Source of the DNA: Trematomus loennbergii
Taxonomy: Eukaryota; Chordata; Actinopteri; Perciformes; Nototheniidae
Reading direction: 5' to 3'
DNA length: 64,000 bases
NCBI GenBank assembly: GCA_012861695.1
Contig: JAAOOA010000056.1
Span: 10,019,207 to 10,083,206 of the forward strand
Under the pieces are notes generated by a model, which ran no database searches, was not told the origin of the DNA, and saw only the letters and a program-made list of their open reading frames with translations. Positions 24,949 to 35,375 of the stretch are shown here, piece by piece. The position numbers and the translations under genes are program-made. The first letter of the stretch is position 1. Each line of letters opens with the position of its first letter.

Positions 24949-25131
24949 ATGAACAAATCGAATCCATCCCATTTGCCAATGAACATTTCTGCGAAAGACC
25001 GGGCTAAGCAGTACGCAGATGTCTTGCACGAAAGTGGGGGATGCTTTCTGCTGCTGCGGCCAAGAAAGTAAAACAACTCACGTTCACCGAGGCATCAACC
25101 TCCAAAACCGTTTCGAGGGCCACAAGAAACG
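24949..25131 (+). pseudogene. Remnant first exon of a hAT-like transposase
   Basis: ATG at 24949 opens a frame whose RAKQYADVLHESGG stretch resembles the N-terminal zinc-finger region of CGGBP1, itself derived from a hAT transposase (established knowledge, but matched only by eye). The expected Cys-x2-Cys pair is lost to an apparent frameshift at about 25045. The following frame (KVKQLTFTEASTSK) runs to GAG|GTGAGT at about 25132, a good splice donor. No catalytic DDE region is present. It cannot encode an active enzyme. Confidence 0.5.
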
Positions 25132-25202
25132 AGGTGAGTAGCCTACAAGATTGAAGCTGGTCAGATAACGAACGAGTACATGAAAACAGAATGAGGCGGA
25201 GA

Positions 25203-25205
<3 letters not shown>

Positions 25206-25236
<31 letters not shown>
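25206..25236. repeat. (GT)n then (GA)n
   Basis: A short GT run followed by GAGAGAGAG inside the inner element. Confidence 0.95.
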
Positions 25237-25244
<8 letters not shown>

Positions 25245-25495
25245 TGATTAAAATAGCCCATATATAAATACATAAATAACACTTTGTGATGTAGCTTGCT
25301 TCTAGTATGCTTGTTTATCATAGGAACTCTTTAAAAGGGCTTCCTTTCATTCAGTAGTAGCCTAGTAACAGGGTGTGGGAGAAATCACCTTTTTTCCGCC
25401 TCCCGCATATTTCGCAACTTTTCGCATATTTCGCACATTTACGCATATTTCGCAACTTCTCCGCATATTTCGCATAAAAACCCCGCATGTTTAAT

Positions 25496-25561
25496 CGCAT
25501 AATCAAGGATTTTAGCCCGCATAATCAAGGATTTTAGCCCGCATAATCAAGGATTTTAGCC
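25496..25561. repeat. Three perfect 22-bp tandem units at the element end
   Basis: Exact 22-bp units start at 25496, 25518 and 25540 (CGCATAATCAAGGATTTTAG plus CC), directly inside the right terminal repeat of the inner element. Perfect identity suggests recent slippage expansion. Confidence 0.95.
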
Positions 25562-26150
25562 CGCGTTTTTCTGGAGGGTCTATATAATGCAGGGGCATTC
25601 AATTGCATTTCAAAATCCAGTAAGAGAAAATGTCATTAAATGCTCTGTTTTTGCTGTCTACCTTTCTCTTTTTTGAGCACGCCATTTGAAATGACTCCGA
25701 CTGTTTCTTTCTTCTTGTCTCGTCTCTGTGTGTGTTTGAATCTATCGTGCTGAGTCCCAGTCTTCTCTGATGTTACACTGCAACCTGCCTGTGAGACAGA
25801 GTCCAAACACACACTCTGTCTGCAATACACATGCTGCAGCTTCCAAGCTGCTCACTGTTTGTAAAAGTAAATAAATAGTATTTTCATTTCAATAATGTAC
25901 TTTCTTTACCCTGCTTCATAAACAATACTGACATCCCTGTGCTCCTCCGAATCTGGGGGTCCGGGGATGTGAGGACAGCGCGAGGACACAGACAGAGAGG
26001 CTGCTTTACTTCATAAAGGAAATGGCGGTCAATATTAACAACAACACAGGAGCTAAAACGCTTAATAACCTTCATTACGTGTTAGATAAAGAACATAAGA
26101 AAGGTTGACAAAGATGAGGCTGTTAAACGGGCAGCGGATCCGCTGTGTGT

Positions 26151-26204
<54 letters not shown>

Positions 26205-26214
26205 TAGAGAGAGA
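26151..26214. repeat. (GA)n microsatellite, imperfect
   Basis: GAGAGA runs with AAGAGA, GGGAGA and GATAGA interruptions, inside the hAT-type element. Confidence 0.95.
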
Positions 26215-26831
26215 CGCTGAGCTGCACCATGCAGCGATCAGCTGATATGGAGCGAGAGAGAGAGCTGCGGTCCGCGGGGCTCGGCCTCCGCCTCCACAAC
26301 TCTTATTATTCCCGGGACCGGACAATTGTTATTTGTTCTTACTCGGAACCGAGTTTTGCTTCCCAACCCTGCCACTGTGCTGCACGTCCCGCCCGCCCCG
26401 CAGTACAGAAAGCGGCGAGATGCATTTCCTTAGGAATCGACAAGCAGAACCGAAACTAACATTTATGGGCGAAAAACGTCACTTGTCCGTCGGACACGTC
26501 AATGGAAAGATGTATTTTTCCGATATTATAAATAACACGTCCCGGACGATCGGATGTGTGCTTTTTCGCACACTGCTGATGTTGCCGCTCGCATAAAGTT
26601 AGCTGCAATTAACCAGTTAGATTTCACTGTTTCTCCTTATATTTTCTCACGCTGCGCCTCCCCTGAAGCTCTCTGGCGCCCCCCAAGGGAGGCGCGCCTC
26701 ACACTTTGAAAACCGCTGATTTACAGCACAAAGTCTTGGAAACAGATCTGTATGCCATGTGCAGTGTTGTAAACTCTTTTCCAATGAAAGTACTGTAGCT
26801 AGCTGCTAGCACTAAGTGACAAAGGTGGTTG

Positions 26832-27626
26832 CAGTGTTTCCCCTAGGATGGAATCATAGCAGCGGTGCTAAGGCACGCGGGCCTAGCAAAAGGTGAGCGC
26901 GGAGCGTGTGGAATGTTTTAGTGTGCGTGCGTGCAAAGTGCGCCCCGCCAATATGTTTCTATGTGTCTGCCAGCACAAGAAAGGCTCTTGAGGCTCTACA
27001 GGTGCATTTTGCTAAATCACCTTTATTGAACACAAATACTACACATCCACATAACAAACAATACAAAATAAAATGTATGCAATTTAATTATTTTAACCTG
27101 CTTTATTTGGGGGTGGACCTCACATCAAATGTTGAAGTTAAATGCATCAATCTGGTGCACTTTGAGCACAAAATGAATTTATGGATACAGCTCTCAACAC
27201 TCATATGAAAGGGAGCTGTATACTTTTCAATAATCCAAACATCTTTAGATATGATCACAACCAATAACAAATCATTTAAACTTGTGCATTCTTATCTTAT
27301 GTTACCTAGTTAGTATTCTTTCTTTTTCTTTATGCCTATTTTACTAATCACTCCCCTTTTAAACTGTTTTTTTGTACTGTCCTATAGTACACATTGGAAT
27401 GATTTCTTACTTTATTTTTTACAACTATATTAAATAGATAAAGGTGTGCTCTCTCTAGCTCTCTCTCGCTCTCTCTCTGTCTCGCTCGCTCACAGAGGCT
27501 GTGTGCTCCTCCGTGGCAATGACGCGAGCGCCACGTATTATTATTTTAATGTGTAAAATAGCAGCGGTGCGCATACATTCAGCAGCGGCGCAGCGCCGCT
27601 GCTGAATGTATATAGGGGAAACACTG
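26832..27626. mobile_element. Second hAT-type element, CAGTGTTTCCCCTA ends
   Basis: The termini are CAGTGTTTCCCCTA and, in inverse at the right end, CAGTGTTTCCCCTATA. The flanking 8-mers GGTGGTTG (26824-26831) and GGTTGTTT (27627-27634) agree at 6 of 8 positions, a decayed 8-bp duplication. Both features fit hAT. A strong 37-bp hairpin lies 16 bp inside the right end. No transposase frame is kept; the element is 795 bp and non-autonomous. It sits only 113 bp right of the other hAT-type element. Confidence 0.8.
27574..27610. other. Perfect subterminal hairpin, 17-bp arms
   Basis: Arms TACATTCAGCAGCGGCG (27574-27590) and its exact complement (27594-27610) around a CAG loop. It is CG-rich and adjacent to the right terminal repeat of the second hAT-type element. 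Subterminal palindromes occur in several hAT MITEs. Confidence 0.95.
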
Positions 27627-28147
27627 GGTTGTTTCAGGTGCATCCTGGAAAAAGTTGCTTATGCATGGCACAACAGGAGAGGGACAGAATAATATATATA
27701 TAATATATATTCAGTATATATTTGAAGTTATTTCTTGCTTTTTCCCTTGTGGTTTGAATAAGTTGCTCTATTTGTTGCCACTGGGCTCTGAATAAACCTG
27801 AAAGCGGTCTGTTTGTCTTTGCAACAGCGGCGGCAACAATAGTACCACATGGACGATAGGAGTTGAAAAGTGGTGCATTGTTACTTTGAACATACTGAGC
27901 ATACCATAACAACATACCATGTAGCTCTTATGCAACCTTGACACAGGCTATTATATTTCCAATATTATTTAACCGAGTTCCCTCTAAACAGCCCTACAAG
28001 AAAGAGTTAAAAGTTAATAATGGGTCCGGTCATTCCCCCTATTGCACTGACAGCTGCTGTTAATCAGAAAACTGTTAGAGCCGTCACGGGCCACAAAGGA
28101 GGGCAGCAGGCAGGCAGGGCCCTCTGAAAACAGAGAGGTTGACTTTG

Positions 28148-28200
28148 GTAGCACTGTAGCATGACAAGATAACACACAGCGCATCTGCTTTGTCTCAGCG
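28148..28200. repeat. 53-bp direct duplication, copy 1
   Basis: GTAGCACTGTAGCATGACAA opens this segment. It matches 28621-28673 at about 45 of 53 positions without gaps. Confidence 0.8.
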
Positions 28201-28620
28201 CTCACACTTTATCATGATCAACCATTATTTTAGGATGCTGAATGTCTCAGGCAAGAATGGCATCATAAAAAAGTCCAAGAAGTACATTTTTTGTTTAATG
28301 TCATTTAACATATTAGTAATAGAGTTCTTCTAGCTTTCTTAATGGTTGAGGATATATATATTTTCATACAGGCTTATCATTCTGCATTTGTATAGACATT
28401 CTAACCCAAAAACTGAATCTGATCACTGTAGAACAGACAAAGGGGAAACTGGGTATTTAATGCAACCTCCAATAGACATCTGCTCAATGTCAAAGCTCAC
28501 ACATACTGTAGTGTCATCATATTATTATTACGTTAACACACAATCCTGCCATTATTGAGGTATCAAATAGTATTGAAAATCTAATTCAGGCTAAACCTCT
28601 GACTCTAAGGGTTTCCTTCA

Positions 28621-28673
28621 GTAGCTCTGTGTCATGACAAGATAAAACGCAGCACATCTGCTTAGTGTCAGCG
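28621..28673. repeat. 53-bp direct duplication, copy 2
   Basis: GTAGCTCTGTGTCATGACAA opens this second copy, 473 bp downstream of the first and in the same orientation. Confidence 0.8.
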
Positions 28674-31316
28674 GTCCGCCACGGCAGAGGGTTGGGGGGA
28701 TGAACTAGTGGAGGGGTGTGTGTGGCAGCGGTGGGTGATTTAAACTCATGAGCTGATGGCTCTGCTTTTACTCTTTTGGAAAAGGAGGGGTGGCGGCCAA
28801 AACACACAGAGGGTTTAATGCACAGCTCTATATCGAATCAGATTTTTTGTGTCTGTTCTTGGATTTGTTATGCAAGGCTTGGAAAATACTGGAGTACTTG
28901 TTTTGGTATTACATACAATATTTCTGGATGCTTAGTGTTTGACTGTATTTCCTGTGTTTTTTCTTCCATACACATATTACAGTACATCCTGTATTTTTCC
29001 TGCATGAACCTGTCAGAGGTTTAGACAGAACAGTTCAATTATCTACAGGAGGAGTTGCATCCTCTGACTAAGTTTAGGTTTATCACTGTTTCATTAGCGC
29101 TACTCACCACTGGGTGATTCACACATTCAGTCTCAGCTGGTTTCAAACCTCAGCCCTAGACAGGAATGGTCAATGTGTTTACCCTCTTACTTTAGCAAAA
29201 CTACAATGGTGCCTGTGAATGAGCAAAGCACTTAATCCGTTGCTTTTATGATCCATCATATCTATCATATTGCATCTTTTAAAACAGTCCAAACTGAGTT
29301 AGCAGCCCTTACAGACTGGTTAAGCGAAGTGAGAGTTTTTTTTAAATGTCTGAATTAACCCAGCCACGAGAAGTCCTTGAGCATACAGTGATACAATATA
29401 AAAGGTTGATGCAAGATTAACCATGGACAAAGACAGTGATTTAAGAAACTCATACACACATGCACAAACTCGACGAAACACAAGATCTTCCTGGTCGAGA
29501 TTATAACATTTAATATAATATATATATATAATATAATTTAATATATATATAACAACGTTACAACACAACAGGGACAATATTGCTTATAATTCCATCAAAG
29601 ACAAACTCTACCACATAATCTCCAAATACAAAAAACTGTGTCTTTCAGTATAAATGTTTTAGCAACTATCCAAAACTTGACCTTCAACAACCTAATATAC
29701 TATTAAGAAAAAATCAAAAACCCTAACCTATAAATCCCAACCCCCCCCTGATATAGTGAGCACTTGGTACATTCTAATGGCCCCTTCCTGTATTTAAGAT
29801 ATCTGTGCAAGGGGGCATCTTTTGCTCAAACAAGATGTCCTTCCAGGATCAGCAACCAGCAACGGCACCCTCAGCACTGGTAACTCTAAGACAAACTTAT
29901 CTAAAGACTTACTCAAGTGTCACTGTACAGTTAAACTAACATTTAACTAAAGTGCTGATTATAAAGAACATAAGAAGTGTGCAAGAGGATACAACATGCT
30001 ATGTCGCGACTGCATTCACAGTCTGCTTAAACAAAACAGAACCATTGGAGGTGTGTGTTTGTGTTGCTGGAAGCTAGTAGCTTCATTTGAGAAACAGAAG
30101 CAGCTGCAGCAGAGAAGTTGGGTCTTGCTAACATGCTAAATGCTAAAATGCTTGTCCAGAGGCGAACCTTTACCTTCAGTAAGCTATGGTGTGAGGCCTT
30201 TATGCTGTTTGCGACAAAAAACCCTGAGTTAATCACAGAGCGCCCTTTCAGTTCTACTTGTTTGAAAAGTTAGAGAGGGCAGTGGGAAAAAGGCTAATTT
30301 AGGAGGTCTCTGCAATGCAAAAGACTGAGAGATTGAACAACCAATGTGATGCTTATTGTGTTTATGCTCTACATCGAATGTAAATCCTGCAGTTCATATT
30401 GGTAATACAATTCTGTGTTGACTGCCTTGGTTGGGTTTAAGTTCCCATTCAGACAGAACATGTTTTGCAGGTTGAAGTTGTGAGGAACAACGCACTGACT
30501 TTGTCCCCTCATTGTAAACAATTGCAAAAGCCCCCCATGGCTAATACAACACACTCTGTCTGATCGGGCCCTAATCCTTCGATTGATAAGAAGTGTGGCC
30601 AAAAATGCTTGTTACAATGGCAATGCTGTCCACAGACTTGTTATGTATTGTCAGTCATTATTGTTTACTTGTCTAAGTCACAATAAAGAAAGGTGATTGT
30701 ATATTTATAACTGATAAGCACCAATCTGTATGCAAAAACTGCATTGTGCTGTCTTTAGTAAGGAAACTTATTTTGGTCTGGATTCACGTTTTTTATTATT
30801 TTATTATTCATTTATTTTGGCCTAAATTAGTATTTTTTAAAATATTTTCTATACCCCTAGTGCCTTTTTACATTTATCTAAGTGCATTTTACTTGAGCAA
30901 TATATTGTATAACATAAGAAGACATATTTATTATTGTATTAAAGGTGGGGTAGGTAAGTTTGAGAAACCGGCTCGAGATACACTTTTTGTTATATTCCAT
31001 GGAATGCTCTTAACATCCCGATAGCAATGAATATCTTAAGTGCTTTGACAAAAAATCCATACAAAAATGTCATCTGTGGAAGCCGTAGTACTGTAAAAAG
31101 CACGACCAATCATTTTAGCCGGCCCGGCTAAAATAACTGGATGGCCTACCTGCCTGTCAGCCTTCCATCTGTGCACAAACTTATCTCGTGCCCTCATTGG
31201 TCATGTGCACGTTCGTGTGTGTTGGAGGGGCTCTGTAAGGAAGTAGCAGATTTTGGAAGTTGGACGGGAGAGGACGCTGGTTCTTGTTTGTTCGCCGCTT
31301 CTCCTAGCCTCAGGGT

Positions 31317-31356
31317 TTTTATCTGCTTTTAAGCTATTTTATCTGCTTTTAAGCTA
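31317..31356. repeat. Two perfect 20-bp tandem units
   Basis: TTTTATCTGCTTTTAAGCTA occurs twice head to tail, in the 5' region of the LINE or the last part of the split TTAA element. It may mark the LINE 5' junction or a promoter-proximal repeat. Confidence 0.95.
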
Positions 31357-31663
31357 TAGTTATATGGCTAAACTTTGAGTCTGTTTAACAAGTGCTTTTA
31401 TATCTTAAACCTCGTGATTATTGACGGTTTTGGACCCGACGGCTGTCGGGACTCACCTGCTGTATCGCCCAAATTCGCCGACTATCTCCGGCTGACTGCT
31501 TGCCTCTCTCCCGCTACTACTGTGATAGCAGGCGGACTCCCAATCCTCTGTTTCATTCCCTGACGTGAGGTCTACTAACGGGATAGCCTCCGGCTGTCTC
31601 GTTGCTGTTAGCCCTCACTGCTAAGCACCGCTACCAAACTTCTTCGGCGCCCGACCTGTTGAC

Positions 31664-34600
31664 ATGTTGAGGTTTTCTATTCCCCAACTCCTGAGTTTCA
31701 ACCACTCCAACGCTCCAACCTGCACCTCAGTCATTAAACAACTTGGACTTCTTCGTCGGCCTCGCTATATCCACCGAAGCCAAAGAAGAAGACAAACTGT
31801 ATATTCCCAGCACGGAGATGCAGAAATTCCATCCATCCACTCTGTCTGCCGTCGTGTCGCACATCTGACGCGTCATCAGAGCCCGGTCATGGCGGGGTCA
31901 AATCGCGCCAGAAACATCGCGAGACCGCTGCATGAATACACGGAGAGCATCGCGAGACCGCCACACACGAAGGAGTCTGGAAAACGTGGAGTGGATTACA
32001 GCCTACTCCGGCCCCTACAGAGATTCACCACATCTTCCAAAGCCAAAATAGAACTTCTGAATACACAATCCCTCAGTAATAAAGCATCCTTCATTCATGA
32101 CCACATCACTGATGAGAAAATGGACTTCATGTGCCTCACGGAAACCTGGCATCAGCCAGAGGTTTATTCCCTCAATGAAGCATGCCCTCCTGGCTACAGC
32201 TACTTGGAGAAAGCCCGCAGCACTGGTCGTGGTGGAGGCTAGCTGTCATCTACCGAAGGAATTGGAACTGTCACTCCTGCCCCTGCCTGTATTGTCCTCT
32301 TTTGAATGCCTTGCATTTAAATGTAAACCCCCCTTCGCCCTGACAATACTTCTGATCTACCGGCCACCCAAACCCAACTCAGCTTTCATCCCAGAGATAC
32401 AAGACCTTCTCACTACGCTATGCACAACCTCTGCCAATATATCATACTTGGAGATCTTAATATTCACGTCGACTCCCCCTCCTGCCACTTTGCCACTGAG
32501 TTTCTGCTACTTCTGGACTGCCTCAATCTGACACAGCATGTTAATGTCCCCACACACGCCAAGGGCCACACGCTCGACCTGGTCATCACAAACTCCGCCC
32601 CCATCAGCAATCTGCTGGTGTATGACCTGGGGGTGTCTGACCACAAGACCATCTCTATGGAGCTCTTTTTCCAGTCCCCACTCAGCATGCCCAAACGCCA
32701 AATCCGCTTCAGGAACCTGAGGAACATCAACCCGGACACCATGACCCTGGATCTCCAGCATTCTTCCGCCACCTTCTCATCAGTAAATGAGTCAGTTGCT
32801 TATTACAACCACTCCCTTAACCGTCTCCTTGATCTGCACGCCCCCCTCAAAACCAGGATGGTCACCTTCTCGCGCTCAGCCCCTTGGTACACCGGCGAGC
32901 TGCGGAGAATGAAGACAGCTGGGCGTGTCCTTGAGCGGCGGCTCAAGGCCTCAGGACTCACTGTTCACCAGTTAGCCTATCGTGAACACCAGAAGGCCTA
33001 CGCACAGTCCCTCAGAGATGCACGGTCCCAGTACTACTCCTCCCTCATCAACAACAGTTCTGGAAACTCCAAGCAACTCTTCTCCACCATTAACCACCTC
33101 CTCAAACCCCAAAGTCCTTTACACTCCGACTCCACTGAGAAGCAGTGTAGCAACTTCGCCGCCTTCTTCACAACAAAGTTGACACCATCCGCTCCCTCCT
33201 CTCTAGCCCCTCCACCTCCAGTTCCAACTGCTGACCCACAGCCTGGGACAACCCAGCCTCTTCGCTGTTTCACGGACGTCTCTCAGCGAGAGGTTGAGGG
33301 CATCGTTAGGAGGATGAAGCCCTCCACCTGTGTCCTGGACCCCCTTCCGTCAGCTATTGTGAAATCTTACATCTGTACCATGAGCCCCATGATCACTAAG
33401 ATCGCAAACCTCTCTCTCCAGGCTGGCCATGTCCCCTCTGCCCTAAAAACCGCTGTCATCAAACCTCGTCTCAAAAAACCCTCCCTTGACCCGGGAGTCC
33501 TGGCCAACTACAGACCCATTTCCAACCTTCCTTTTCTGTCGAAGGTGCTGGAAAACCTAGTTGCTGCTCAGCTCCAGGACCACCTAAACTCCAACACCTT
33601 TGAGAAGTTCCAGTCTGGTTTCCGCTCAGGCCACAGCACAGAAACTGCCCTGGTCAGGGTCACCAACGACCTGCTGATGACGGCTGATGCTGGCTCTCCC
33701 TCTCTCCTCATCCTCCTCGATCTCACTGCAGCTTTCGACACCGTCGATCACGGCATCCTCCTCCATCGTCTGCACTCCACCATCGGACTCTCTGACTCTC
33801 CCCTTGACTGGTTCAGATCTTACCTCACCGGGAGAACAGAGTACGTCTCCTTGGGCGAGGCAGAGTCGGGTACCCACAACGTCACCTGTGGTGTCCCTCA
33901 AGGATCAGTTCTCGGCCCCACCCTCTTCACACTCTACATGCTCCCCCTTGGCTCTATCATCAGCCGACATGGAGTATCATTCCACTGTTACGCTGATGAC
34001 ACCCAACTGTACCTCAGGATCAACCCTACCTCCTCTGCAGCCCTGCCTTCACCCACACTCACTGCCTGCCTGGAGGAGATACAGGCGTGGATGAAGCAAA
34101 ACTTCCTGAAACTCAACAGCTCCAAGACCGAAGCCATTATAGTTGGCACCCCACACCAGGTTCAGTCATCCACCATCACCACCATCACCTTCTCCGGCCA
34201 GGACATTACCCTCTCCTCAATAGTCACCAACCTGGGTGTTAAAATGGACGCCCATCACCTTTGAGGCCCACATTAAACAGCTGTGCAAGAACTCCTCTTT
34301 ATCACCTCAGGAACATCGCCAAACTCCGCCCCACACTCACTCTGTCCGACGCCGAAAAGCTGGTCCACGCCTTTGTCTCCTCCAGGCTGGACTACTGCAA
34401 TGCACTCCTCATCGGGATCCCTAACAAAAGCATCCAGAAGCTCCAGTACATACAGAACAGCGCTGCTAGGATCCTGATGAGGGTGCGCAAATATGACCAC
34501 ATCACCCCCATTAAAGCACTACACTGGCTACCCGTAGAACTGAGGATAGAATTCAAGGTCTCCGTCCTCACCCACCAGTGTGTCCATGGAACTGCCCCTC

Positions 34601-34842
34601 CCTACCTCAAGGAACTCCTCACCACCCATACCTCCTTGCGGACCACCCGCTCCAGCAACTCCTACCTGCTCAAACCCCCCAGGACTAAGCTCCGTACCAT
34701 GGGAGACCGGGCCTTCTGCTCGGCTGCCCAGTCTGTGGAACGCTCTCCCCGACCACATGAGAGCACCACAGAGCGTGGAGGCTTTTAAAAAAGGCCTCAA
34801 AACCCATCTTTCAAAAGAGCCTTTGCCTAGACCTTTTACCAT
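31664..34842 (+). pseudogene. L2 LINE polyprotein (endonuclease + reverse transcriptase), frameshifted
   Basis: The product would nick target DNA and copy the LINE RNA at the nick (target-primed reverse transcription). Endonuclease motifs are seen in pieces: NTQSLSNKASF and LTETW (frame 2, before 32242), YRPPKPNS (frame 3, about 32240-32430), then LGDLNIH and SDHKT (frame 2 again). The reverse transcriptase lies at about 33300-34260 in frame 2, with LLDLTAAFDTVDHG, GVPQGSVLGPTLF and the catalytic YADD at 33989-34000. The C-terminal block (SSRLDYCNALL, ALHWLPVELRI) is in frame 1 from about 34265, and the extreme end returns to frame 2 near 34730. So at least four indels disrupt it, in two offsetting pairs, and the catalytic core is intact within one 614-codon frame starting at 32420. 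No restored sequence is given. Confidence 0.85.
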
Positions 34843-35070
34843 CCTTTTATTTATTTTTATTTATTTTTATTGCTTTTTATTAATTCTACCGTGTTGTGTC
34901 ATGTCTATTTATACTGTTCTGCTCACTGCTGTAGCACTTCGGGATTTGAATTCGAATATGAAGTGCTTTATAAATGGAACCCATTATTATTATTATTTCT
35001 TCTGGCTGTGTATTTTCAAATTCTAGCGCACTCGAGCTGGTTTCTCCAAAATGACCTACCCCACCTTTAA

Positions 35071-35307
35071 GCTTACATATGTTACAATAACAAGGAAGGA
35101 ATTAAGTGATGCAATACTTGCTGAATCATGTTTCATTGATTTACAGTTTGCAGTTGTCACTTTTATAAAGTTCTAGTTTATCATCTTTACTCCCTCAGCA
35201 ATGTGAGATAAATAACAAAGAGAGAGAAAGTCAGCTTGGTTACAGTGTAAGATTCTAGTCTAGTGTGATGAACACAGAACATTTGAAAAAACTAAAACTA
35301 ATATATT
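35071..35307. other. Nothing recognised
   Basis: Unique-looking AT-rich DNA to the right of the split element. Confidence 0.4.
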
Positions 35308-35375
35308 TTCCTATAATAATAATATAATAATAATAATAATAGATTTATTTTGTTAGCGCTTTACAGAGATAGTGA
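35308..35375 (-). repeat. Short L2-like tail, reverse orientation
   Basis: (ATA/AAT)n followed by TAGATTTATTTTGTTAGCGC is the complement of an L2-type 3' end (GCGCTAACAAAATAAATCTA then ATT repeats). Only the tail remains. Confidence 0.6.

Larger units (their letters stand above)
24623..25582. mobile_element. Inner DNA element with TAGACCCTCCAGAAAAACGCG ends
   Basis: The 21-bp terminal sequence TAGACCCTCCAGAAAAACGC(G) is repeated exactly in inverse at 25562-25582. TATAAT flanks both sides (24617-24622 and 25583-25588). Many GCGCATAWTTT / CCGCATAATC motifs cluster near both ends, as subterminal binding repeats would. At about 24949-25131 a + frame starting MNKSNP contains RAKQYADVLHESGG, which resembles the start of CGGBP1/hAT-type zinc-finger domains; a frameshift follows, then KVKQLTFTEASTSKTVSR and a GTGAGT donor. 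It looks like a deleted derivative keeping only the first exon of a hAT-like transposase. Confidence 0.8.
24482..26718. mobile_element. hAT-type element with exact 8-bp target duplication
   Basis: The termini CAGGGGTTTTCAAAGTG and the complement of CAGCGGTTTTCAAAGTG match at 16 of 17 bases. They are flanked by ATTTACAG at 24474-24481 and 26719-26726, an exact 8-bp duplication. CAG-starting TIRs with an 8-bp duplication are the hAT signature. Inside are an ATT microsatellite, a complete 960-bp second element (24623-25582), a GA-rich run (26151-26214) and a CG-rich stretch (26220-26450). No full transposase was found, so it is non-autonomous. Without the inner insertion it is about 1.28 kb. Confidence 0.9.
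27635..30938. other. Gene-free interval with one local duplication
   Basis: No supported exon. A 53-bp segment at 28148-28200 recurs at 28621-28673. A TA-rich stretch lies at about 29514-29552. A short frame at about 29835-29879 (MSFQDQQPATAPSAL) ends at CTG|GTAACT and has a purine at -3, but nothing further supports a first exon. Confidence 0.45.
31270..34997 (+). mobile_element. L2-clade LINE, nearly complete, + strand
   Basis: It encodes, in order, an apurinic-type endonuclease, a reverse transcriptase and a C-terminal region typical of the L2 (Maui-like) clade. It ends with a short 3' UTR (AAGTGCTTTATAAATGGAAC) and an (ATT)n tail at 34983-34997. This tail form is characteristic of L2. 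A GC-rich 5' region (31420-31660) precedes the coding part, so it is not strongly 5'-truncated. The 5' border is approximate, because the host element's sequence runs into it near 31270. No target-site duplication was resolved. Confidence 0.85.
30939..35070. mobile_element. TTAA-type DNA element split by an L2 LINE
   Basis: The left end TTAAAGGTGGGGTAGGT..GAGAAACCGGCTCGAG and the right end are inverted copies over about 40 bp, with GAGAAACC(G/A)GCTCGAG kept on both sides. TTAA is at 30939-30942 and 35067-35070. The left element part runs to about 31270 and the right part is only 34998-35070. The L2 LINE lies between. TTAA ends suggest a piggyBac-like or Kolobok-like origin; a TA duplication (Tc/mariner) cannot be excluded because TA lies inside TTAA. 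Non-autonomous. Confidence 0.8.

Noticed and set aside
26220..26460. CG-rich stretch as a promoter/CpG island
   Set aside because: It lies within the hAT-type element and has no adjacent exon.
29835..29879. Short ATG-initiated frame MSFQDQQPATAPSAL before GTAACT
   Set aside because: Too short and without promoter or downstream exon support.
32464..33273. Minus-strand and alternate frames across the LINE
   Set aside because: Shadow frames of the L2 coding sequence.
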